Source: Nitrospirota bacterium (lineage in GTDB: Bacteria; Nitrospirota; Nitrospiria; Nitrospirales; UBA8639). From it: a stretch of 6,481 bases of DNA. Under the pieces are notes generated by a model. That model had not been told where the DNA came from, ran no database searches, and saw only the letters and a program-made list of their open reading frames with translations. The stretch spans positions 1 to 6,481 of the forward strand of contig JAOUNC010000163.1 of the NCBI GenBank assembly GCA_029881175.1. Reading direction: 5' to 3'. Both the position numbers and the translations under genes were made by a program. Below, in pieces: positions 1-6,481 of the stretch (the first letter of the stretch is position 1; each line of letters starts with the position of its first letter).

Positions 1-1124
1 CCGGTTGAAATAAAGGACATGCTTTCAGACTCACCGGCGCGGTGAACAGCCAGGGCCGTATCGCCTCCACCCACAATGGTTTTGGCATATGCATTGGCGA
101 CGGAATGGGCCAGGGCAAACGTCCCCCTGGAAAAGGCATCTCGCTCAAACACGCCCATGGGGCCGTTCCATAAAATCGTTTTTGCGTTTTGGACGGCTTC
201 GCCAAAGAGTCGAACGGAGGCTGGGCCGATATCCATGCCATACCACCCGGGAGGGATTTCCTGGATAGGGACAATCATAGTTTCAGCGGTAGGCTCCAAG
301 CTGGAGGCCACGACGCAGTCTACCGGCAGATAAAATTTAATCTTTTGGGCCATGGCTTGATCGTGGATTTGTCTGGCCAAATCCACCATATCTTCTTCAA
401 CTAACGATTTTCCGATTTCAAAGCCCATGGCCTTGATGAAAGTAAACGCCATACCGCCACCGATGATAACTTTGTCGACCTTTCCCCCAAGGTTCTTAAT
501 GACTCCAATTTTTCCGGAAACCTTCGCCCCTCCTAAAATGGCCACAAAAGGGCGAACGGGATTTTCCACGCTTCCTTCTAAGGCCTCGACTTCACGCTTC
601 ATTAAAAAGCCTGCCGCTGAGACTTTCACATATTTGGTCACGCCTACTGTCGAGGCATGGGAACGATGCGCGGTCCCAAAGGCTTCGTTGATATAGACGT
701 CCGCAAGGGCGGCGAGCTGAGCGGAGAACTGATCATCGTTCTTTTCTTCGCCTGGATGAAATCGTAAATTTTCAAGAAGAATCACGTCGCCAGGGTTGGC
801 TTCCTTCACGGCGCTCTCAACCTTGGGGCCAATGCAGTCATCCACAAAGACCACCGGTTTATTTAAAAGGCGATGAAGACGTTTCGCGACCGGGGCGAGA
901 CTGAAGGCTGGGTTAGGGAGGCCATCGGGGCGTCCTAAGTGCGAACAGAGGATCACGACGGCATCTTCGTCAATGGCCCGGTTAATGGTCGGAAGTGCTG
1001 CGCGTATTCGCGAGTCGTCTGTGATTTGGCAGCTATCATCCAGCGGGACATTGAAGTCTACGCGAATGAGCACGCGTTTGTGGCGAAGATCAACTTGGTC
1101 AATGGTTTGTTTGGTGAGATTCAT
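1..1124 (-). CDS. pgk: Phosphoglycerate kinase, C-terminus cut by window edge
   Basis: Cytoplasmic enzyme of glycolysis/gluconeogenesis (and of the Calvin cycle where present) that transfers phosphate between 1,3-bisphosphoglycerate and ADP. Reading the minus strand from 1124 gives 374 uninterrupted residues with the family landmarks in order: RVDFNVP at 21-27, ITDDSRIRAALPTI at 34-47, SHLGRP at 61-66, ENLRFHPGEE at 118-127, NEAFGTAHRSHAS at 146-158, GGAKVSGKIGVI at 198-209, then NGPMGVFE and the nucleotide-loop VGGGDT at 351-356. The visible part stops inside the FISTGG motif, so about 20-25 residues lie beyond the left edge (typical length about 395). The ATG at 1124 fits the usual PGK N-terminus and is preceded by a purine-rich AGGGGGAG only three bases upstream, a short spacing. 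It lies 70 bases downstream of gap with no convincing terminator between, so cotranscription is likely. Identification is secure. Confidence 0.97.
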   Translation of the reverse strand, partial: MNLTKQTIDQVDLRHKRVLIRVDFNVPLDDSCQITDDSRIRAALPTINRAIDEDAVVILCSHLGRPDGLPNPAFSLAPVAKRLHRLLNKPVVFVDDCIGPKVESAVKEANPGDVILLENLRFHPGEEKNDDQFSAQLAALADVYINEAFGTAHRSHASTVGVTKYVKVSAAGFLMKREVEALEGSVENPVRPFVAILGGAKVSGKIGVIKNLGGKVDKVIIGGGMAFTFIKAMGFEIGKSLVEEDMVDLARQIHDQAMAQKIKFYLPVDCVVASSLEPTAETMIVPIQEIPPGWYGMDIGPASVRLFGEAVQNAKTILWNGPMGVFERDAFSRGTFALAHSVANAYAKTIVGGGDTALAVHRAGESESMSFIST

Positions 1125-1127
1125 TCA

Positions 1128-1135
1128 CTCCCCCT
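1128..1135 (-). promoter_or_regulatory. Shine-Dalgarno sequence of pgk
   Basis: On the minus strand AGGGGGAG is followed by TGA and then the ATG of pgk. The match to the anti-Shine-Dalgarno is good (GGAG core) but the spacing is unusually short, about 3-5 bases. It supports the chosen pgk start; no other start nearby fits the conserved N-terminus better. Confidence 0.5.
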
Positions 1136-1194
1136 GTCTTCCAAGAGAGATGGAGCCTGGCGGGATCTGGTCCCAGAAACCCCGCAAGCGGTCC

Positions 1195-2281
<1,087 letters not shown>

Positions 2282-2291
2282 GAAAATCATC

Positions 2292-2322
2292 AAGAAGCAT
2301 GGTTATATTTTCATGGCTTCTT
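2292..2322 (-). terminator. Weak candidate terminator/hairpin at the trpS 3' end
   Basis: AAGAAGCCATG (2322-2312 on the minus strand) can pair with CATGCTTCTT (2301-2292) across a 10-base AT-rich loop, giving about 10 base pairs with one bulged C. The 5' arm overlaps the last codons of trpS and the stop codon sits in the loop. The sequence after the stem, GATGATTTTC, contains only a short T run, and the stem is A/T-rich, so termination would be inefficient at best. It could equally be an mRNA 3'-end stem or a chance repeat. Its location just before the gap promoter is what makes it worth listing. Confidence 0.3.
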
Positions 2323-3283
2323 TAACTTCTCCCATAGTGTCAGTGGCAATCAGCGCGGCTCGTTTGCGGCCTTCTTCGACGACTTCTTGGATCTGTTGGG
2401 GTTTGGCGGTTACGGTGGCCCGAGTTTCCCACATCGGAGAAAATCGCTCAACCATGAAATCGCCCACCCGTTTTTTGCAGTCAATACATCCTATGGCTGC
2501 CGTGCGGCATTCCTCGGCGATTTGGGTGGTGACCTCTTGGGTTGAAAAGATGGTATGGAAATCATAAACGGGACAAATATCCGGGTTGCCTGGATCGGTG
2601 CGGCGGACCCTTGCAGGGTCGGTCACCATTGTTTTGAGTTTTTGCCGAACCACCGGTTCGGTATCCGATAAATTAATCGTGTTGTGGTAACTTTTACTCA
2701 TTTTCCGTCCATCGGTTCCGAGCACTTTCGGAAACTGGGTTAACATTTCCTTGGGTTCAGGAAAGACGGATGTATACAAGTTATTAAAACGACGGCCCAC
2801 TTCACGAGTGAGTTCCAAATGTGGAAGTTGATCTTTGCCGACCGGCACAAGGTCTGGTTTATACAAGAGGATGTCTGCAGCCTGAAGGACGGGATAGCCT
2901 AAAAACCCATAGGTCGTCAGATCCTTTTCAGTAATTTCTTCTTGTTTTTCTTTATACGTCGGATTGCGTTCCAACCAGGGAATTGGAATGATCATAGAGA
3001 ATAACAAGTGGAGAATGGCATGCTCAGGGACCTGGGATTGGATAAAGACTGTGGCCCGGTTCGGATCGATTCCTGCGGCAAGCCAATCGATGAGAAGTTC
3101 GTGTGAAAACTCTTTCAAACGGCTGGTGTCTGCATAGTTTGTCGATAAGGCATGCCAATCGGCCACGAAGAAAAAGCAGTCATATTGCGTTTGGAGGGTC
3201 TTCCAGTTTTCTAAGGCTCCCAGCAAGTTGCCCAAATGCATCAGCCCGCTGGGTTGCATGCCGCTCAGTACGCGTGTGGTCAT
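2303..3283 (-). CDS. trpS: Tryptophanyl-tRNA synthetase
   Basis: Class I aminoacyl-tRNA synthetase charging tRNA-Trp with tryptophan in the cytoplasm. Complete at 326 residues, typical for bacterial TrpRS. The N-terminal GMQPSGLMHLGN contains the HIGH-equivalent HLGN at 16-19. The tryptophan/ATP pocket region has GYPVLQAADIL (129-139) and PVGKDQ (147-152). The second ATP signature KMSKS is at 194-198. C237, C259, C266 and C269 form a C-x21-C-x6-C-x2-C arrangement close to the iron-sulfur-binding motif described for Thermotoga maritima TrpRS; metal binding here is inferred. The ATG at 3283 gives the canonical start, although AGGA lies about 11 bases upstream, a long spacing. It follows the M50 protease gene by 30 bases and probably shares its transcript. 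M50-trpS neighbourhoods occur in several bacterial lineages (general knowledge). Confidence 0.98.
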   Translation of the reverse strand: MTTRVLSGMQPSGLMHLGNLLGALENWKTLQTQYDCFFFVADWHALSTNYADTSRLKEFSHELLIDWLAAGIDPNRATVFIQSQVPEHAILHLLFSMIIPIPWLERNPTYKEKQEEITEKDLTTYGFLGYPVLQAADILLYKPDLVPVGKDQLPHLELTREVGRRFNNLYTSVFPEPKEMLTQFPKVLGTDGRKMSKSYHNTINLSDTEPVVRQKLKTMVTDPARVRRTDPGNPDICPVYDFHTIFSTQEVTTQIAEECRTAAIGCIDCKKRVGDFMVERFSPMWETRATVTAKPQQIQEVVEEGRKRAALIATDTMGEVKEAMKI

Positions 3284-3313
3284 GATTGAGGTGTTCCTGT
3301 AATCGTTCGGCCC

Positions 3314-4027
3314 CTACGCGGGCAAAAATGGTTGTCCGATGAGGCGAAACATAAAGAAAATAAAAGAGCTAATAACGGGAATGCGTGAATCTAGCATTAA
3401 TAGCCCAAAAATAATGAGCATGCCATAGGGCTCTAGTCGATTCAAGAGAAGGGCTGGTTGAGGAGGCAGCAGGCTACGCAAGACGCGACTGCCATCTAAC
3501 GGGGGAAAAGGCAGGAGATTGAAGGAGAGTAAGACGATATTCACGATCATCGATGATAAGGCCATAGCGGCCAGGGGGACGAGCATCATGCCTAACAAAT
3601 CCTCCCGTGGCTCGGCACCGGGTTGAGGCGGCCAATTCGCTTGAATCGTGGGATCCAAATAGACAAAGAACAGGAGTAAGAGGCCGCTGACAATTGCCAA
3701 AAACAAATTCATGAGTGGTCCGGCCAGGGCGACAAAGGCCATGTCCCGGCGCGGATTGTGGAGTTGCGATGGATTGATGGGGACTGGCTTGGCCCAGCCA
3801 AACACGACTCCTCCTGGCACCAGGGAGAGCATCAACGGGACGAGGATGCTTCCCCATAGGTCAATGTGCGGTAGAGGGTTCATGGTTAAACGCCCAAGTG
3901 ATTTTGCCGTTTGATCGCCGAAAAAATTGGCTACCCATCCATGGGCAAATTCGTGCAAGACCACGGCCGCAACCAGGGGGAGCAGCATATAAGAAAGGGT
4001 GTGGAGAAAAGAGGCAATCGCGTCCAT
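3314..4027 (-). CDS. Site-2 protease family (M50) membrane metalloprotease
   Basis: Polytopic membrane zinc protease of the S2P/M50 superfamily, expected to cleave transmembrane substrates inside the bilayer; the substrate cannot be told from sequence. Complete at 237 residues, a compact form with no PDZ or CBS domain. The zinc-binding HEFAH is at 25-29 within the first hydrophobic segment (about 11-30). GPLMNLFLA (103-111) is the conserved middle segment, and NLLPFPPLDG (170-179) carries the third ligand D178. Further hydrophobic stretches lie at about 55-75, 95-122, 148-172 and 200-230. The ATG at 4027 starts four bases after the stop of the upstream TPR/binding-protein gene and lacks a clear Shine-Dalgarno, suggesting translational coupling. 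trpS follows 30 bases after its TAG stop. The family call is firm; the physiological role is unknown. Confidence 0.93.
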   Translation of the reverse strand: MDAIASFLHTLSYMLLPLVAAVVLHEFAHGWVANFFGDQTAKSLGRLTMNPLPHIDLWGSILVPLMLSLVPGGVVFGWAKPVPINPSQLHNPRRDMAFVALAGPLMNLFLAIVSGLLLLFFVYLDPTIQANWPPQPGAEPREDLLGMMLVPLAAMALSSMIVNIVLLSFNLLPFPPLDGSRVLRSLLPPQPALLLNRLEPYGMLIIFGLLMLDSRIPVISSFIFFMFRLIGQPFLPA

Positions 4028-4031
4028 AGAC

Positions 4032-5957
4032 TTAATTCATTTGGGTGAAGGTGCGATTGTTGACTTGGAGAATATAGAGTCGACGGTTCAGAATACCCGC
4101 TGAACTAAAAGAGGAAAATCCACTTAATGCCGGCAAATCTGAGCGCCGGACGAGCTGGTCCCACACACCTTGCCCGGATTGGGCGCCTTTGCGAAGAGTT
4201 TCAAGTGCCAAAGTCGCGGCATCATAGGCTTGCACCGCAAACAGCGAGGGGTCTTTGTGAAATCGGCTGCGATAGCGTTGAATGAACATGTGCACGTTGG
4301 GATCGGGACTGTTGAGAAAAAACCCGTCCACGAAAATGCTGCCATCCAAATCTTGTTTGGCCCATCGAAATATTTCAGGATTGTGCCAGCTATTGCCCCC
4401 AAAGATGGGGACATTCATGTCAAAAAAGGCTAATTGAGCTGCAATCAGGGCCAGGTGCACAGGTTGCCCTGGGAGAAAGACGGCGTCAAAACCCGGCGTA
4501 TAGACCAGGCGTTTTTCCCCGGTTCGCGTTTCCTCAGGTTCTTCCAGGCCATATTGCTCAAGGTCCTTATTTTTTAGGCGTCGCAATTGTTCGGCAACGT
4601 CTGTTTGCTTTTCATCATATCCTTCAATGGCAATGACTTCTCCGCCGGAATGAATAACTTCCCTGCCAAACATTTCGGCCAATTCCTGCCCATAGGCTGT
4701 TTTCGGGTAGATGATCCCGAACCGATGATACCCTAGTTTCAGAATAGCGTATTCTGCCAGACGTTTGGCCTGGACGGAGGTGGTCATCGCTGTACTGAAC
4801 CAAAATGAGCCATATTCGCGGACATTGAGCAGGCTGGATGATGGGGTGATGAAGGGTGTGTCATAGTCATCTGGAAGACGCCCTATTTGGCGAATTTCTC
4901 TAGACAACAAGGGCCCAATCACGGCTCGAGGTTGGAATTCATCAAGCAGTTGTTGCATTTCAACGCGTAAGGTCGAGGTAAGTGTGGTGGTATCTTTCAC
5001 CACCAGCCCGACAGAAGAAAGCCCCCATTGTTCCTTGGCAATGTCCAGGGCCAGTCGAATGCCATTGAGCAGGTCGGTCCCATAGGGTTTCATGGGACCG
5101 GAGAACGGTAGGGCCACGCCCAGAATATGTTGATGGATTTTGATCTTGTTGATAAAGGATTGGAGCAGCGCCATGGCCGTTTGCGCATAAGGATGCGTCG
5201 GAAAACGATTTAGAAACCCCCGGATATCCCGTTCAGCCAACACCTCGTCGCCGCGTGAGGTGTGCAACTCAATCAGGCGGATCATCGCTAGATCGCTCGG
5301 ATATCTCTTGGGGTAGCTCTCGATGATTTCTTCAAGCGCCGCTTCATCTAACTGTTGCAAAACTAAAGTTTGGATCAATTGTTCCAAGGCGAGCCGTTCA
5401 GTGGGATCAGCGAGCATCAATTCATTGAGGGCCGCTTTGACCGCTCCAAGAGGGTTTCCGTTGCCAAGTTCGGCTTGCCGAATGAGTTGGAATAGGGTTT
5501 GGCGGGTCTCCTGATCGGGTGCATAATCCAACGCTTGAGACAATTGCGTTAGCGCTTGGGCATATTCCTCTTTCTGGCTATACAATTCGGCTAGCATAAT
5601 CCGAGCGGAGTTGGTGACCGGGGAAAAAGGGAATTCTTCAAGGAGTTGCTTCAGCACGCTCAGAGCTTCTTCGATCTCTCCATCGCCTTTTAAAATAGTG
5701 GCTTGCAGAAAATAGGCTTCCTGGAGGATCTCAGGCGGTGGGAGCAAGTCGATCAGCTCTTCCACTGTTTTGAGTGCTGGAGTGGTTCGTCCTGCCTCCA
5801 ATTCAGCCCTGGCCTGCTCTAAGGCTTGAGAGCTGGGGGGAGCGGCCCTCAGTGAGGCCTGAGGGATCAACATGAGGGAAGCCACTCCTACAGAAAAAAT
5901 CAAGAACATCCGGGCGCAAAAAAGCCGAGAGATTTTAATTTGTGGCCAAGCCGTCAT
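4032..5957 (-). CDS. Secreted TPR plus periplasmic-binding-fold protein, PBP-activator (LpoA-like) family
   Basis: Predicted exported protein of 641 residues. The N-terminus has basic residues (K8, R11, R16), a hydrophobic core at about 18-33 and a plausible signal-peptidase I site near SLRA/AP (about 38/39). The only early cysteine, C14, is before the core, so there is no lipobox. Residues about 43-270 are helical with TPR-like repeats (clearest at about 78-110 and 115-147). From about 276 (ILGVALPFSGPM) to the end is a type I periplasmic-binding fold like branched-amino-acid receptors, with YGTDLLNGI, VIGPLLSREI, FGIIYPKTAYGQE and FAVQAYDAA landmarks. This architecture is that of proteins named 'penicillin-binding protein activator'; E. 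coli LpoA stimulates PBP1A. A ligand-binding role is the alternative. The ATG at 5957 has no clear Shine-Dalgarno; M17 is a possible later start but would lose the basic n-region. It is followed closely by the M50 gene. Confidence 0.82.
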   Translation of the reverse strand: MTAWPQIKISRLFCARMFLIFSVGVASLMLIPQASLRAAPPSSQALEQARAELEAGRTTPALKTVEELIDLLPPPEILQEAYFLQATILKGDGEIEEALSVLKQLLEEFPFSPVTNSARIMLAELYSQKEEYAQALTQLSQALDYAPDQETRQTLFQLIRQAELGNGNPLGAVKAALNELMLADPTERLALEQLIQTLVLQQLDEAALEEIIESYPKRYPSDLAMIRLIELHTSRGDEVLAERDIRGFLNRFPTHPYAQTAMALLQSFINKIKIHQHILGVALPFSGPMKPYGTDLLNGIRLALDIAKEQWGLSSVGLVVKDTTTLTSTLRVEMQQLLDEFQPRAVIGPLLSREIRQIGRLPDDYDTPFITPSSSLLNVREYGSFWFSTAMTTSVQAKRLAEYAILKLGYHRFGIIYPKTAYGQELAEMFGREVIHSGGEVIAIEGYDEKQTDVAEQLRRLKNKDLEQYGLEEPEETRTGEKRLVYTPGFDAVFLPGQPVHLALIAAQLAFFDMNVPIFGGNSWHNPEIFRWAKQDLDGSIFVDGFFLNSPDPNVHMFIQRYRSRFHKDPSLFAVQAYDAATLALETLRKGAQSGQGVWDQLVRRSDLPALSGFSSFSSAGILNRRLYILQVNNRTFTQMN

Positions 5958-6031
5958 AGAATAAGCAATGGGAGAAGAATAATGGAGTAAGGTCCAGGTA
6001 AGTTGATCAAGAAACGTGGTGTAGGATTAAG

Positions 6032-6061
6032 GTGACCATGATAGGAAATTTAATTTAGTAT
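6032..6061 (+). promoter_or_regulatory. Weak candidate promoter for the recombinase gene
   Basis: GTGACC (6032-6037) as a -35 (4 of 6) and TAGTAT (6056-6061) as a -10 (4 of 6) are separated by 18 bases on the plus strand. The leader to the ATG at 6201 would be about 130 bases. The match is weak and could be chance in an A/T-rich stretch; it overlaps the candidate -10 of the opposite strand. Confidence 0.2.
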
Positions 6062-6065
6062 ATCA
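6057..6065 (-). promoter_or_regulatory. Candidate extended -10 promoter for the envelope-protein operon
   Basis: On the minus strand TGATATACT (6065-6057) fits the extended -10 form TGnTATAAT, with TATACT matching 5 of 6 consensus bases. No good -35 lies 17-18 bases upstream (ATTTAG or TATTTA), which extended -10 promoters can tolerate. Transcription would start near 6050 and give a leader of about 90 bases before the ATG at 5957. Confidence 0.4.
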
Positions 6066-6086
6066 GGAAGTTCGCTTACCTAAATA

Positions 6087-6107
6087 GGAGAACACCACAA
6101 ATTCTCC
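6087..6107. repeat. Short perfect inverted repeat
   Basis: GGAGAA at 6087-6092 and TTCTCC at 6102-6107 are exact reverse complements with nine bases between. The repeat sits about 20-25 bases upstream of the candidate minus-strand extended -10, where a regulator could bind. No T run follows on either strand, so it is not an intrinsic terminator. Repeats this short also occur by chance. Confidence 0.3.
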
Positions 6108-6187
6108 CAAGCCTCTAGAAACATCCAACTTACGCCATGGCAGAAGGTGCTTCCCCGGAAAATAATTGAGGCACAGGCACACAATTT

Positions 6188-6192
6188 AAGGA
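6188..6192 (+). promoter_or_regulatory. Shine-Dalgarno sequence of the recombinase gene
   Basis: AAGGA lies eight bases before the ATG at 6201, an ideal spacing. This favours 6201 over the in-frame ATG five codons later (M6). Confidence 0.6.
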
Positions 6193-6200
6193 AACGCAGA

Positions 6201-6481
6201 ATGGCCCATTCACCCATGCAACAGGCTATTGACGAATATCTCATGATGTTGCAAGTGGAAAGTGGGTGCGCGGCAAACACGCTGGCGGCGTATCGTCGAG
6301 ATTTGCGGAAACTCGTAGATTTCTTTCAACAAGAAGCCATTCCGGATGTTTCTGCCCTGACTAAACCGTTGTGGGGGAAATTTCTCGGGAGCTTACAAGC
6401 CTCGGGATTATCGGCATCATCAATTGCGCGTTGCCTGGCGGCGGTCCGAGGTTTCTATAAACATGTCGCGGCGGGTCGCGG
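6201..6481 (+). CDS. Tyrosine recombinase XerC/XerD-type, N-terminal part only
   Basis: Start of a tyrosine site-specific recombinase, probably a Xer protein acting at the chromosome dimer-resolution (dif) site. Only 93 residues are in the window; the frame stays open to the right edge. They match the N-terminal SAM-like, core-DNA-binding domain of Xer proteins: an EYL..L..E.G start (12-22), NTLAAYRRDL at 26-35, and SIARCLAAVRGFYKHV at 74-89, where Xer proteins have a helix of the SIAR.LSA.R.FY type. The catalytic domain with its Arg-His-Arg-Tyr residues is beyond the edge, so activity cannot be judged and XerC cannot be told from XerD or another integrase. The start is supported by AAGGA at good spacing. 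It diverges from the neighbouring envelope operon. Nothing nearby (att repeats, cargo genes) suggests a mobile integrase, and a housekeeping role is more likely. Confidence 0.85.
   Translation, partial: MAHSPMQQAIDEYLMMLQVESGCAANTLAAYRRDLRKLVDFFQQEAIPDVSALTKPLWGKFLGSLQASGLSASSIARCLAAVRGFYKHVAAGR

Larger units (their letters stand above)
5958..6200. other. Divergent intergenic region, 243 bases
   Basis: Separates the minus-strand envelope-protein operon from the plus-strand recombinase gene. The middle (about 6040-6065) is A/T-rich and holds -10-like elements on both strands. A perfect 6-base inverted repeat GGAGAA/TTCTCC with a 9-base spacer lies at 6087-6107. I see no tRNA, small RNA signature, riboswitch or convincing small gene here. 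The region has to contain the start signals of at least one and probably both flanking transcription units. Confidence 0.7.

Noticed and set aside
1125..1194. Possible terminator between gap and pgk
   Set aside because: Only tiny stems (CCGC/GCGG, GGGA/TCCC) are present and no T run follows, so readthrough from gap into pgk is more likely.
3474..3857. Minus-strand open frame of 127 codons inside the M50 protease gene
   Set aside because: Alternative frame of a gene whose own frame carries HExxH and LDG motifs; the alternative product is low-complexity and Arg/Pro-rich with no family resemblance.
6016..6098. GTGGTGT (6016-6022) and ACACCAC (6092-6098) as a long-range inverted repeat
   Set aside because: Seven-base arms about 70 bases apart are expected by chance, and nothing else suggests a looped operator.
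6137..6169. Ten-codon plus-strand reading frame upstream of the recombinase, possible leader peptide
   Set aside because: No Shine-Dalgarno precedes it, there are no runs of regulatory codons, and no attenuator-like hairpins follow.
6080..6280. Minus-strand 66-codon open frame across the intergenic region and recombinase start
   Set aside because: It overlaps the well-supported recombinase start in antisense, and its Cys/Trp-rich product resembles nothing I know.
6201..6481. Recombinase as the integrase of a mobile element
   Set aside because: The N-terminal domain looks like chromosomal XerC/D, the neighbours are housekeeping genes, and no tRNA, att-like repeat or cargo gene is visible. 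The rest of the gene is outside the window, so this is not excluded absolutely.

Overview
This 6.5-kb window reads as a chromosomal housekeeping segment of a Gram-negative bacterium of intermediate base composition. The periplasmic TPR/substrate-binding-type 'PBP activator' points to a cell with an outer membrane. The gene set and protein style suggest Nitrospirota (a Nitrospira-like organism) or a deltaproteobacterial relative, but that placement is only an impression without database comparison.

Layout: five genes lie head-to-tail on the minus strand and one partial gene diverges on the plus strand. In the direction of transcription (high to low coordinates) the minus-strand genes are: a secreted TPR plus periplasmic-binding-fold protein annotated in relatives as a penicillin-binding-protein activator (5957-4032); a compact site-2-protease-family (M50) membrane metalloprotease (4027-3314); tryptophanyl-tRNA synthetase trpS (3283-2303); glyceraldehyde-3-phosphate dehydrogenase gap (2199-1195); and phosphoglycerate kinase pgk (1124 to the window edge, lacking its last roughly 20-25 residues). 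On the plus strand, 6201 to the window end holds the N-terminal domain of a XerC/XerD-type tyrosine recombinase.

The spacing suggests two transcription units. The envelope protein, M50 protease and trpS are packed with gaps of 4 and 30 bases and probably form one operon, read from a promoter in the 243-base divergent intergenic region. The 103-base gap before gap contains a good sigma70-type promoter (TTGACA, 17 bases, TACTAT) and a weak hairpin at the trpS stop. gap and pgk (70 bases apart, no convincing terminator) therefore probably form a separate glycolysis/gluconeogenesis operon that runs off the left edge. The two enzymes catalyse consecutive steps.

No mobile element, CRISPR array, RNA gene or obviously novel system is visible. 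The most noteworthy points are a four-cysteine set in TrpRS resembling the iron-sulfur-binding motif described for the Thermotoga enzyme, the absence of a lipobox in the LpoA-like protein, and the possibly overlapping divergent promoters in front of the recombinase gene.
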